From Aselliscus stoliczkanus (taxonomy: Eukaryota > Chordata > Mammalia > Chiroptera > Hipposideridae), in the NCBI GenBank assembly GCA_033961575.1, contig CM066736.1, forward strand, positions 81,244,852-81,308,851: a stretch of DNA of 64,000 nucleotides, in the 5' to 3' direction. The translations under genes were made by a program, and so were the position numbers. The notes under the pieces were generated by a model. That model made no database searches. It was not told the DNA's origin and worked only from the letters and a program-made list of their open reading frames with translations. Positions 45,363 to 56,389 of this stretch are shown here, in pieces. Positions within the stretch are counted from its first letter, which is position 1; each line of letters starts with the position of its first letter.

Positions 45363-45480
45363 TTCATTGGTATTTAAAAAAATTTATTAAGTTTAGCAGG
45401 GTGATATTTGTTAGTAAAATTATATAGGTTTCAAATGTACAATTCTATATATTGCACTGTGTATTCATTTAGTTGTTACC
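45363..45480 (-). mobile_element. LINE (L1-like) 3' tail, antisense
   Basis: 'aaatttattaagtttagcag', 'ttgttagtaaaattatatag' and 'caaatgtacaattctatata' form the antisense of the 42,345 tail. Confidence 0.65.
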
Positions 45481-45544
45481 AGAGGGTAAGGGGGGAAGGG
45501 GTTGATAGAAGAGGGTCAAATATATGGTGATGGGAGGAGAACCT

Positions 45545-45745
45545 ATACCACCTTATGGCTTATTGGTCTTCTGGAAGCACTGTGACATACAGAGTCTCAT
45601 GTGGTCCTTAAGCCTGGAGGACCTGCTATGTTTTAGCATGGAAGGAAACAAACAGAAATCAGAAAGGTTACCAAGGTTACATAGCTGGTGACAAGTGCAG
45701 CCATGATTCCCATTTCAAATTCTAGGTTCCTTTCCACTATTTCAT
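45545..45745 (-). repeat. MIR SINE, antisense, decayed
   Basis: 'caaggttacatagctggtga' followed by 'caagtgcagccatgattccc' is the antisense MIR core; the rest is weak. Confidence 0.55.
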
Positions 45746-45882
45746 GCAGAAAGACATTAAAGCCCTTAGGGAAAGGGTAAATAAATACCATAAGTTGCAA
45801 AGATGGGGAAACAAGCTTTACGAATACAATTTATTCAATAACCCTGTTCAAGAACTAATGCTGTCCCTATTTTACTCTATTT

Positions 45883-45912
45883 TTCGGTTTTACTGAGGTA
45901 CAATTGACAGAA

Positions 45913-45956
<44 letters not shown>

Positions 45957-46460
45957 TACAATAGGATATTTTGATATGCATATACATTTTGAAATGATTA
46001 CCATAATCAAGCTAATAAACATATGCATCATCCAACATAGTTACATTTGGGTGGGGGATAAGAACACTTAAAAATTGACTGTTTTAGCAATTTTCAAGTA
46101 CATAATATAATGTGATTGACCAGAGCTACTATGCTGTAAACCAGATCTCCAGAGCTTATTCATGCTGAATAACTGAAACTTTGTATCCTTTGGCCAACAT
46201 CTACACAGTTTCCCCAGCCCCTGGCAATTACCATTATGCCCGGTGTCTTTATGAGTTTGACTTTTCTTAGATTTCACATATAAGAGAGATTGTGCAGTGT
46301 TTGTCTTTTTATGGTTTATTTCAATGAGCACATTTCCCCCTAGAAGCATTGCCCCCATTTATAAGCATTTGTGGCAAACCTTGCAGTATTATAAACTAAC
46401 CATAAAAATGAGCTTATCTGATATACTTTCCATGAGTAAAATCATATACACTCAGCTGTA
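45883..46460 (-). mobile_element. Old L1 3' UTR, antisense
   Basis: 'ttttactgaggtacaattga', 'gaaatgattaccataatcaa', 'gatctccagagcttattcat' and 'tcacatataagagagattgt' are consecutive antisense blocks of an old L1 (L1MA/MB-like) 3' UTR. An (AT)n microsatellite sits inside at 45,915-45,953. Confidence 0.75.
45915..45953. repeat. (AT)n microsatellite
   Basis: About 19 AT units within the L1 3' UTR relic. Confidence 0.97.
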
Positions 46461-46626
46461 TAAATCAGCATCTCAGAAGGGGAAGAAATGCTCCAAGAGA
46501 ATTCTGCTTTGGATATTCTGGGATATTCTATTAGACATATGTTTTATCTGGGGGAGATCATGGGCTGGCAGACAGATCAGGGATCATGTTTGATTTTGGG
46601 GATGCAAGATGAGAAAACACACAATT

Positions 46627-46682
46627 CCTGTCCTTGTTAAGATCACATCTAAAACCTGTCCTTGTTAAGATCACATCTAAAA
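46627..46682. repeat. Perfect 28-bp tandem duplication
   Basis: The block starting cctgtccttgttaagatcac and ending atctaaaa occurs twice with no mismatch, 46,627-46,654 and 46,655-46,682. Confidence 0.97.
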
Positions 46683-46859
46683 ATGAAACAGACAAAAGCA
46701 TGTATAAATCATGTCCTATAAAAAATATATGGCACCAGCATATACTCTGTAAAAGAACAGTAAGAGACATCTCATTTACATTCGTAGTTCAGAGGTGGCC
46801 TGGCTTAAGGTGACATGAAAATTCGGATGTAAAGAACTTATGTAACTTAGTCAGATGAA

Positions 46860-47990
46860 GAGTGAAAGAAAAGAATTCTAGGCAAAGAAACTCATCTGAA
46901 CAAAGCACCTAAAAGGACAGGGCCTGGAGTTCTCACACAACTGAATTGCATAGACTAGAATATACAGGTCATGGAAAAGGCAAGACATATGGGGAGGGAC
47001 CAGATTATGCAGGACTTTCCCAAGTCGGTGAGTTTTGAATTCTTCCTACCTGTAGCAGAAAATCAGTGGAGAGCAGTGAACAAAGAATTATAATAATGTG
47101 TATTCTAACCTTGGCTGACTTAAACATTCTAAGGCTGCATTTCCTCATTTGTAAAAGTGGGGTGATATCTGTGCCTATCACATTGCATTGTTAAAGGCAA
47201 TAAATATAATAACACAGGAAATGTTTATAGAGTCACATTCGCCATGTGATCATTGTAATTATTTTAGCTATTTTACAATAATCAAATGTTCTTTGATATT
47301 TATTAGAGAGCTTTAACTTTGATGGTGATTGATAAGAGGAATAAGTGAAAAAAGAAATAAATCAGCAAGGCTGATCTCAGATTTCTGGAATGAGAATTAC
47401 CCTAGTAGATGGATGGGTCAAATGCTCCCATATAGGTATGTATGTATATGTGCATTTATACATAAATGCTTGGAATTCAGACAAATGATCTGGACTGGAG
47501 ATCTAATTATGGGAATCATAGGGATATTGATGATTTAAAAGATGAGTGAGACTTTCTAGGGAGGTAATGTACAATGAATAAAAGTAGGACCACAACTGAT
47601 TTCCAGAGGAACTCCAAAATTAGGGGCTAACTGGTAAAAGAGATTGTAAGAAGACAGAACTAAGAAATAGGTTGAAAAAGACAAAGAAAATAATTGTCTG
47701 GAGCCATAGAAGCCAAGAAAAGAGAAAGTTCCAAGGAGATGGGAATGGTCAGCTATCGTAAATGATATCAAATGAGTTCTGAAATAATTCTGCTTGATTC
47801 AGCACAAGGTGACTATGGGAGATGTTAGGAAAAATAATTTTACAAAAGTAGTGAGAGAAGAAGCAAATGGGAAGGAGCAGAGAGTGAAGAGGGGAACAAA
47901 TGGAGACAGCATATATGAAAATATTGTTTGAGAATTTCGTGGAGAAGACTTAAGGGATCTGAGATGAAGAGGCAACAAACACTGGAATAT
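46860..47990 (-). repeat. L2 LINE, antisense, with a gap
   Basis: 46,860-47,090 ('accagattatgcaggacttt' with 'cagtggagagcagtg') and 47,540-47,990 ('gagaagaagcaaatgggaag', 'tcaaatgagttctgaaataa') fit antisense L2 segments in order. A MIR at about 47,105-47,210 and unclassified DNA lie between. Confidence 0.5.
47105..47210 (+). repeat. MIR fragment
   Basis: 'ctgcatttcctcatttgtaa' with 'aagtggggtgatatctgtgc' and 'tcacattgcattgttaaagg' match the MIR 3' part. Confidence 0.65.
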
Positions 47991-49324
47991 TTTAAATATC
48001 TTACTACAAGCTTAATGTGTGCCTATCTGTAACAAATAAAGTAATGCAACAAAAGGAAAAGGTAAAGCCGGTCATCTCCCCTCTGTTTGCCCCCAACCCT
48101 CACTTACCCACTCGAATACCCAAACCACTGTAACAGGATGGTGTTAGCTCATACAAGCAGGCATATACAAGCACATATATTCATATAGAGAAGATATTAG
48201 ATTTGTTGTGGTTTTGCCTAAATGGAATTATAACATATATATTTGGTTTCCAATATGCCATTTCTGCCAATGAATAAACATGAACCTCATTTTTCTAATT
48301 TGTTTATACTGATGTATAAACATATATTTTGTTTTATATGTTGACTATCATATTCCGCATTTGGAGTTTTCTCTTTTTTCTGCAGTTACTTGTTTTTCTT
48401 GTTCTTGCCTCCTCTTTCCCCAGCCCTTAATCCCTCTGTCCACAAAGCCTCACTCCCAGCCTTTTCAGGCTTGTGAACAATTGGGTGCTTATTATTATTT
48501 CACACTCTTTGTCCTTGAATAATCTCTTCTACCTTTTGTTTATTGTAACAAATTCATCTCCCTTCTGTAAGAAAATGTGATATATTCAAATAATAAAACA
48601 AAGCATAGTGACCTTGGTAACATTTTTTTTTTCTTAAGAGGTTCACATTCTCACCTTCATCCTTAGATAATCAAAAACAGAATGGAAAAAAAAAATGAAA
48701 GCCCATATACCTTGAATAAATTAATCTGTGGAGTTGAAAAATCGTAATGCTAGTTAATATTCCCGAAAAATCTTTCCGAAGATCTTCAAAGTGCTTTACA
48801 GTGCTAATTAGGCTGCTCCATGCCAGCCAGTTTAAGGAATACATAGTAACCTCACAGAGAGATCATTTTATCTGGCTCAAGTGTTCTTCTCTGGAGTAGA
48901 ATAAAATAGCTATGTGATAACCCAGAGTAACACCGAACAGCATCTTAAGATGGAAAATGAGTGGTACTATTATAGCCAAATGAATCTGCCAAGGGAGTTA
49001 ATACAGAACGTGTTTTAGATTTAGAATTTGCATGGCATGCTAGTTTTTATTGCTATTAATATGCTATTATGAAGCTGGTTGCTTGGTGTTTTAAAGTGCC
49101 TCCTGATCGTAAATTAGTCAACACATAAAATGCTTTTGAAGTAGCATCCCAATTTTCCAGTTGAAATCTCTGCATCCCAGGATAATTAAATGACTCTCAT
49201 CAGGTGTTTCAATTTCCGTACTTTGCTCCTCCACAACTTTCTTCATAAGTGCACGTGTATTTTGGAGCATCTCACTATATTTCATGACCTGAATTAAATA
49301 GGTGGTTTGAACAGGTGATCACTT
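47991..49324. other. No gene recognised; repeat-free stretch
   Basis: The part around 48,740-49,200 shows no repeat signature I know and has mixed base composition, so it is a candidate for old unique sequence. No supported coding frame. Confidence 0.4.
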
Positions 49325-49450
49325 TTATGTTTTATAGGTATGTGAGGTAGGCATGATTTTCCTCTATTTTGGAGGCAAAGGGACTAAGCCTTTGATGATT
49401 TGCCAAGAGTGGAAAAGGAAAATACATTCCACCCACTGGATAGCATAGCA
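49325..49450 (-). repeat. MIR fragment, antisense
   Basis: 'taggtatgtgaggtaggcat' and 'ttttggaggcaaagggacta' with 'gatttgccaagagtgg' follow antisense MIR. Confidence 0.55.
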
Positions 49451-51080
49451 AGTAACATTTGACAGGATAGCTGTAGACTATGTAATATTTCCATATTTCC
49501 ATAGACACTGCTAAGTCTCAGCATTTCTAGCTGACTTTCAACACCTGTATAATCTGAATATATTCTATCAATTCAACTATGTACCACCACTGCCTAAAAT
49601 AATCCATCTGCTTAGCCCACATCACATTGTCATCGGCTGCTCATAGTTCATGCTGTTTGCTCCACCTGGAATATTTTATTCTTTTCTTCCTTTCTTTCCC
49701 ACTATATCTACATTTCACATAACTTTCTTAACCTCCTGTTCAGGTACATTGGAATTTGTATGTGGGTTTGGCAATGGGTTATAGGAGAAGGTGATGTTTT
49801 CCAACTCCAAGCCAGGCCATAAAATACCCTGCATGATTCTGTGTTAAAAATGTCCATGTCAAACAGAAGAAACATGGATCCCTGCTTACCGCTTGGATGA
49901 ATTCTGGCAGGGAGAGCAGCTTGACCTAATCACATGTACCAGGCCTCACCGCACCTCATACACCCTGTGAGGCAGAGCAAAGTGAGAGCTGAGGTCATTG
50001 CTGATCTTGGCAGGAGTAGAACTGGGCAGCAGTATTATGCATGGAAACCTGGTTGGTGTAAGCTCGAGAATAAGTGAAAGAGAGGAATCAGAGACGGTTT
50101 TGTTAAGTGAAGGAACAAATCATTGTGGCAGTGGATGAAGAGAAGCATGGGCTTGAGAAATTTGTAATTTTATTTTTTTTCTTAAATTATAGTGTGTTTA
50201 TATTGATGAAATAAATAACTCAGTAGAAAGGGAAAATTTATGAATCAGCAGAGAGAGGAAGAATTGCTAGAGCAAAGACCTATGTTGAAAGCTAGCCTAT
50301 GTGGGAAGGACCAGACATAGGTAGGAACACAGGCAGTTGATTTACTTAACAGGAGAGGAGGTGAAGAAGTGCACATGGCACAGGTATAGGCATGTGGGTG
50401 GATATTATAACAGGAATATGGGGAACCTCTCTTCATAATTGCTTTTGTTTTCTCAGGGAAATAGGAACCAACATCACCAGGTGAGAATTATAATGATGGA
50501 GGACTGAGAAGAGATGGGAAGGCATTAAACAGACATAAAATGGTCTAGGGAAGTGAATGGAATATGGGACTCTCACATGATTATTAGCTACAAGTAACAA
50601 TCCACTTGAGTTACCAGTCATAAATGTAAAATTATATTTCAATTTATATATAAAACTGATATAATAATCATGAAGTGAGACCAGTTATGTGGTCTTTTTG
50701 AGCCATGTTCACATATTAGGGACATATATACAGTAGACCAAGGAATGGATGCAATCAGTTTTGTGGTTCTGACAGGCAAGTGTGATGAAGTAGGAGAAAG
50801 GCAAGAAGGTTGAGCCTGTATTTGAGGGACTGATGATGATGTTGGGTTGTGCGATTTAAGCTGAGTGAGGAGGAAATGATAGAATTGCGAGGGTGACAAA
50901 CACTGATAAAGTAAATTAGATAAATAATAATTTTCAGTAAGGATAGAGCTAAAACATCACAATGTCAAGAGAGAAAAGGGGTTGAAACCAAGTACAGTTT
51001 GACTCCATTGATGTAAATTTTACAAACTATATATATTTGAACAATATGTCATAGAAGAAATATAGATTATATATCATAGG
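49451..51080. other. No gene recognised
   Basis: Unclassified; purine-rich patches near 50,240-50,560 and 50,760-50,890 could be antisense L2 but are too diverged. Minus-strand frames of 63-86 codons have no recognisable product. Confidence 0.4.
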
Positions 51081-51284
51081 TAGATGTATGTGTATATATT
51101 GTATACACACATCTATATGTATACTAACTATGCATATATATATGTACATACATACATATGTGTATCTCTATATGCACACACACACAGGATAGAAAAATAC
51201 AACTTTCCAAACAGCAGTTGCTTGCAGAAAAGGAAGAAAATGTCTTTAGCTTCAATAATATATAATATGCTTTATTTTTCTGTA

Positions 51285-51440
51285 AGATAGTGGCTAAGAA
51301 TGTCTACCTTGGAGCTAAACTGCCTGGGTTCAAAACCTAGCTTTACAACTTACTACCCTTAGGGAACTTATATAACATCTTTGTGCCTATTCCTTTTTTC
51401 CTAAAGAACTTTGTGCCTCAGTTTTCTTTTTCTCTACAAT
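51285..51440 (+). repeat. MIR SINE, sense, 5' and core
   Basis: 'gatagtggctaagaatgtct', 'ggagctaaactgcctgggtt' with 'caaaacctagctttacaact', then 'gtgcctcagttttct', match MIR head and core. It ends at the MaLR LTR at 51,447. Confidence 0.85.
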
Positions 51441-51446
51441 AGGGAT

Positions 51447-51711
51447 TGTTATGGACTCAGTTGTGCCCCCTCAAAATTCATGTTAAATCCTAACTCCCAA
51501 TACGGTGGCATTTGGAGGTGGGATACTCTCTTTCCTTGTGCCAGGTGAGGCACAGCTGGAAGGCAGCCATCTGCAAGCCGGAAAGAGGGCTCTCATAGTA
51601 GCGACCTGATTTCAATTTCCCAGTCTCCCGATCTATGAGAAAATAGATATCTGTTGTGCAAGCCACTCAGTCTGTGGCATTTTGTTATAGTAGCCCAAGC
51701 AGACTAATACA
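51447..51711 (+). mobile_element. MaLR-type solo LTR, internally deleted
   Basis: Starts TGTTATGGACTCAG, then 'gtgccccctcaaaattcatg', and ends 'gcccaagcagactaataca'. Perfect 5-bp TSD gggat at 51,442-51,446 and 51,712-51,716, as expected for ERVL-MaLR. At 265 bp it is shorter than the related 390-bp copy at 62,591; the central 'gaggtcataagggtggggcc' region is missing. Non-coding. Confidence 0.85.
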
Positions 51712-51914
51712 GGGATAATAAAAGTGTCTTGCTCATGAGTATATTAAAACACTTCTAATACTGACATAGGTATGCTTTGTAAGCAATAGCTATGACTTTA
51801 AATGACCTGAAGCCATAAAGTAAAATGACTGAATGATGATTGCATGCGTGTTTGCAATAAAAGCTTTAGTTTCTTGTAACCTTGAATTATTTAATATTTT
51901 AAAAGAAAAAGATC

Positions 51915-51917
<3 letters not shown>

Positions 51918-51975
<58 letters not shown>
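51918..51975. repeat. (TA)n microsatellite
   Basis: About 29 uninterrupted TA units, the longest pure dinucleotide run in the window. Confidence 0.97.
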
Positions 51976-51978
<3 letters not shown>

Positions 51979-53179
51979 AGTTTGGCAGTAATATGGATTT
52001 GAGGTAGACAAGATTAAGACAGGATGACAAGTTCGAAGTCTGTTTCAGTAAGCTGATGAGTTGTGACTGGGATTCAACTGGAACTGTGGCAGAAAACAAG
52101 AAGGAGTAAGAGATTCGGGAGTACTTTGGATGTAAAATGACAGGACCAGGAAGGAGGGGAAGATGAGACGTAGGTCCCAGACCTTTACCTGAAATAGGTC
52201 CTCTTCACAGCAGGTTTCTTCAAGGAAAAGGATAAATTTCACTTTTGACCATTTCCATCTCAAGCTCACACTTAAGAAGGAGCAGAAACCATTTCTCTGT
52301 TATGTCCTGTGCTTTGCTATGTAACTTTGGACCATCACAAGTACAGGCTGTAGAAGTCACCTGAGTGAAACACTCACACATGGGACAGGAGCACATGTTT
52401 TAGAGAAATGAGGGCCCATGATAAGTTTTAGATGATGGCAACATTTTACATGGAGTTGAAACTTTTGGCAGTCCAGATATTCTTGGTACAGATTAAAACC
52501 ATTGCAATTACTGCTGCAGAGGTGGTGTTTAGTCTATATTTGCCAGGTAAATTTTCCAAGATCATAGCAAAAGGCAACCCTTGAGTAGCTTCCATCACAT
52601 AAATTAGATCGATACACTAGTGGGAGCAGTTGCCCAGTATGTACCTAATATCTGTATTTAAATGGAAAACAAGAAAAAGAACAATCTATATTTCCCAACA
52701 TACTTTTCAATTTTTAAATTTATAGTAGTTACTGGAAAATTTTTAAGATTGCCAAAGTAACTATTTGCTTGGCCATGCCAGAGTTTAGAATGATTCATTG
52801 TGTAAGGTTGGGTGGGAGCAAAAGAATAAAAAAAGGAATTCAGGAGGGATGATATACTGGAAGCCAAGTCATCAGAGAAGTGTTCTTTTGTGCTAAAGAG
52901 CTAAAGCCATTTCTTAGTGTGTAACTTGGATGGACTCAGCATGTATGTTTGACAGATAATTAGGAAAGGGAACCGTCATCCTTAAGAAACAAGAAAACCA
53001 TAATTGTACCTCTTAAGTTTATCTTTTATAATTTTAATGTGTTTTAAATATTTAGGGAAGAACATGAGCACATGCATTGTAAATAGCTGTTTACTAAAGA
53101 AATATTTATTTTTTCTTATGAAATATATTATTTTGTTATCTTTGTTATGTGATCATCAATTATTTTGGAAAGTTATTTT
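51976..53179. other. No gene recognised
   Basis: Unclassified DNA; 60-74 codon frames lack recognisable domains. Confidence 0.45.
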
Positions 53180-53530
53180 TTATTAAATTTTTTGGGGTGA
53201 CATTGGTTAGTGAAATTATTTGGGTTTCTAGTGTACATTTCTATAATACATCATCTGATTATCTTCTCTGGTGAGGTATCTGTCCAAATCTTTTGCCTGT
53301 TTTAATTGCATTGGTCATTTTTTCATTGTTAGATTTTAGGCGTTTCTTTTCATTTTTTACTATTATATTTATTGGGGTGACATTGATAATTAAGAGCGTA
53401 TAAGTTTGAAGTGTACAATTCTATAGAACATCATCTGCATGTTGCATTGTATGTTCACCCAGAGTCAGTTCTCAACCTTCCATCACCATATATTTGACCT
53501 CCTTTTCCCTCTTTAATTGACAATTTATTT
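53180..53530 (-). mobile_element. Two LINE tails, antisense, in tandem
   Basis: 'ttttattaaattttttgggg' with 'gacattggttagtgaaatta' at 53,180 and again 'attatatttattggggtgac' with 'gtacaattctatagaacatc' at about 53,363. Between them 'ggtgaggtatctgtccaaat' with 'cttttgcctgttttaatt' is the antisense end of an L1 ORF2. Two separate L1-like insertions or one nested in another. Confidence 0.65.
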
Positions 53531-54104
53531 GACTGATTTACCTGGAGTCTTAAGTCTTTAAGTAACTACCAATTTCACCATCTTTCAGATTATTATTATT
53601 TTTAACCATAATTAAATTTATGGAAGTCCAGTTTGGTCATTATTAACTTATTAGTCTGGCATACAAATTACTGCATGGTTAATTTTTATCATTAAATGTC
53701 ATAAAAATAATACATATCATTTACATGATGGATGTTTTAGTACTGAAAACATTTTATTGGTTCTCCTTTCTCTGTTATATTACACTATATAAAAATCTAT
53801 AATGTGTATCACACCATCAGGGAATTTTAATCTGATTTCGAAGCCTCAAAATTTTATGTTTTGTAACATTTCTTTAGTTGGCTAAGTTGACAAATAAAAT
53901 TGAATGTATCTACATACATTTATTTAATGGCATTGGCATCCCATAAATTGTTCACTTCCCTGGGAACAAGACTGACCTGGTATAGAAGGAGAGATAGCCA
54001 CTGTTGCTATGGCTTCAATGATGCCAAGAATTCCCCAGCCTCTCCCACCTCCAAATCCCAGCTAACAGGCTGAAATAATACTATCACCAAAATTTTTACA
54101 TTTT
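53531..54104. other. No gene recognised
   Basis: AT-rich unclassified DNA. Confidence 0.45.
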
Positions 54105-54250
54105 TTTCATTTGATAGGCATTCACACATATATTAACTTACACGAACCCCCAAAAATAATACTGGGAAATATTGGAAAGGTAAGGGATTAAATCTAAGTC
54201 AACTCAGAAGCTCAGTTCATTAGCCAGAGAGCCAAGATTTTAACTAGTAG
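54105..54250 (-). repeat. MIR fragment, antisense
   Basis: 'cacatatattaacttacacg', 'aatactgggaaatattgg' and 'gccagagagccaagatttta' loosely follow antisense MIR. Confidence 0.45.
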
Positions 54251-54850
54251 ATATTGAAACCAAGACACAAAACTTCATCTTATAGTTCCATATTCTGTTT
54301 TATTTTGTTTTATTTTAAATCTTATGAAAGTTTTTCAGAAGAATTCATTATGACTAATAATTTTATTATATTAAAAAAAACATAAAACTGGCTGAAGAAA
54401 AACAAAATTTAAGTAACTTAAAAATCTTAAATGCTTAGAAATAAGGACAGCTAAACAATTAATCTTGATAAAAATGAAACATACTAATTAAAATAACAGT
54501 AAAATTGCAGTTCACACATAGTCAATGGAAAGATGTTTTAAAGAAAAATATTGAATTCCATTGAGATTGTGGTGAACCTGGAACACTGGTAAACTTCTGA
54601 GTGAATTATCTTTTGGAAAAACTTTAGAAAACAGTTGGTAGTATTTTCATGTTTCACCATCTTCAAATATATCCTATACACATAATTTAAAAATAGGTAA
54701 AATTCATGATCATTTTTTATGCTCGTGTCCTGCTAATAATAATGTTTAGATAATGAAAGTAACAACAGCATTCAAAAATGGAAAAATAGTAAGTTGAATT
54801 ATTTCTAGTCTATGAAATCATATTCTTTCATTTAAATGATAGTTGTGATA
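54251..54850. other. No gene recognised
   Basis: AT-rich unclassified DNA left of the Tigger-like element. Confidence 0.45.
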
Positions 54851-55441
54851 CAGTCATGCACCACCAACAAAGGAGCTATGTCCTAAAAAATGTGTTGTTA
54901 GGTGAGTTCATCATTGTGTGAACATCATAGAGTGTGCTTACACAAACCTAGATGGCATAGCCTACTACACTCCAAGGCTGTACAGAGTAGCCTATTGCTT
55001 CTAGCCTACAAACCTGTACAGTATGTTACTATACAAAATACAAGATTAAATGAAGTATAAGATAAAATGATTCATTCAAGATACACGATGAACACAAGGT
55101 GCATGAGGATGCTGCTGGACTTATGTAACATAGCTGTTTAACAGCAAAATTTTTTTTGTAAGTAGAAAGAGTAGACTGTAAAATAATGGTAAAAAGTATA
55201 GTACAGTAAAAACAAAAACCAGTAACATAACCATTTGTTTTCATTATCCAGCATTAGGTACTGTACATAATTGTATGTGCTATACTTTTATATGACTGGC
55301 AGCGCAGTAGGTTTTTTTACACCAGCATCACCACAGACATGTGAGTGATGTGTTGTGTTATGATGTTATGAGGGCTGTGACATTACTAGGTGGTAAGAAT
55401 TTATCAGCTCCATTATAATCTTATGGGACAACCATTGTATA

Positions 55442-55988
55442 AAAGATCAGTCAATTAAGTTTGCAAACTCATCTTAGGAAGAGTGCTTCCTATCGCATTG
55501 CTGAATGTCACTGCAGTCACCTTTGAAGTGCTTCCCCTGGGAAGGTATGCATTGATGCCAGCACCTAGTCCACCCTTGAAAGTAATTTTGGAACTCTCTT
55601 TCTAGGATGGCCATCATAGCTGTCGTTGTGTTACCCTTGATGTCTTGCATGTCATCAAAATGTCTTCCTTTCAATATTTTCTTTATCTTTGGGTAAAGAA
55701 AGAAGTTATTGGGGGCCAGATCAGGTGAGTAGGGAGGGTGTTCTAAAAACTCCCTCACAGACAGTGCTGTGTGAACTGGTGCGTTGTTGTGATGCAAGAG
55801 CCATGAATTGCTGGCGAAAAGTTCAGGTCGTCTGACTTTTTCACGCTCAACCTCTTCAGCACTTCCAAAGAGTAAACTTGGTTAACAGTCCAGTTGGTAC
55901 AAATTCATAATGAATAATCCCTCTGATATAAAAAAAAATGTTAGCAACATCATTGCAACAAGTTTGTGAACTTAATTGTCAGACCGCA
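55442..55988 (-). mobile_element. mariner DNA transposon, heavily deleted, nested
   Basis: Left end aaagatcagtcaattaag, right end (reverse complement) tgcggtctgacaattaag, flanked by TA at 55,440-55,441 and 55,989-55,990. At 547 bp it retains one terminus and the 3' half of the transposase gene. Same family as the copy at 15,154 but with a different deletion, so the two decayed independently. Confidence 0.9.
55474..55965 (-). pseudogene. mariner transposase 3' half, broken
   Basis: On the minus strand the middle part reads, with frame changes, as blocks such as 'RRPELFASNSWLLHHNN', continuing 'APVHTALSVREFLEHPPYS' and 'PDLAPNNFFLYPKIKKILKG' to the C-terminus. The HTH half and first catalytic Asp are missing. 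The second catalytic Asp is Asn (HHNN), the third is also Asn (APNN), and about 12 residues between REFL and EHPPY are lost, which shortens the D-34-D spacing. Not functional. Confidence 0.88.
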
Positions 55989-56389
55989 TATGTGGTCTGT
56001 TGATCAAAAGGTCATTACGCAGCTTATGTCTGTACTATGAAGCAGCATAGAATTGTTCAGAGCATAATTTAAATTGGAAAAATCAAAACAGATGTGTATG
56101 TTTATTATGACTGCCACACTGAAAAATTATGCACAAGCATACTGTTAAAATGTGGAAATTAGTATTTCTGTTAAGCTAGTTGGGGTTCTACAGATATTTT
56201 TTTTTCTTATTTTCCCAAGACATGTTATAGAATATTTAAAGGAAGTACAGGAGACAGAATAATAATCTACATTACAATGAAGCTAAAAGATTAGTTTTCT
56301 CTTTGACTCTAGTCTTTCTATACCCCCAATATCAGAACATTAAATTTGGACACCCCTGCCTCATTCACATCTCCCCCATGTATCTGTTG

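Larger units (their letters stand above)
54851..56032 (-). mobile_element. Tigger1/MER2-like DNA transposon, split by mariner
   Basis: Left end cagtcatgcaccaccaacaa after TA at 54,849-54,850; right end 'gcagcttatgtctg' before TA at 56,033-56,034 is its imperfect inverted match. Internal blocks 'gcctactacactccaaggct', 'ttatatgactggcagcgcag', 'accagcatcaccacagacat' and 'ccattataatcttatgggac' match the Tigger1/MER2 pogo-like family. Only non-coding ends are left: no transposase. The element is interrupted at 55,442-55,988 by a mariner; removing it restores a continuous right arm. Confidence 0.82.
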
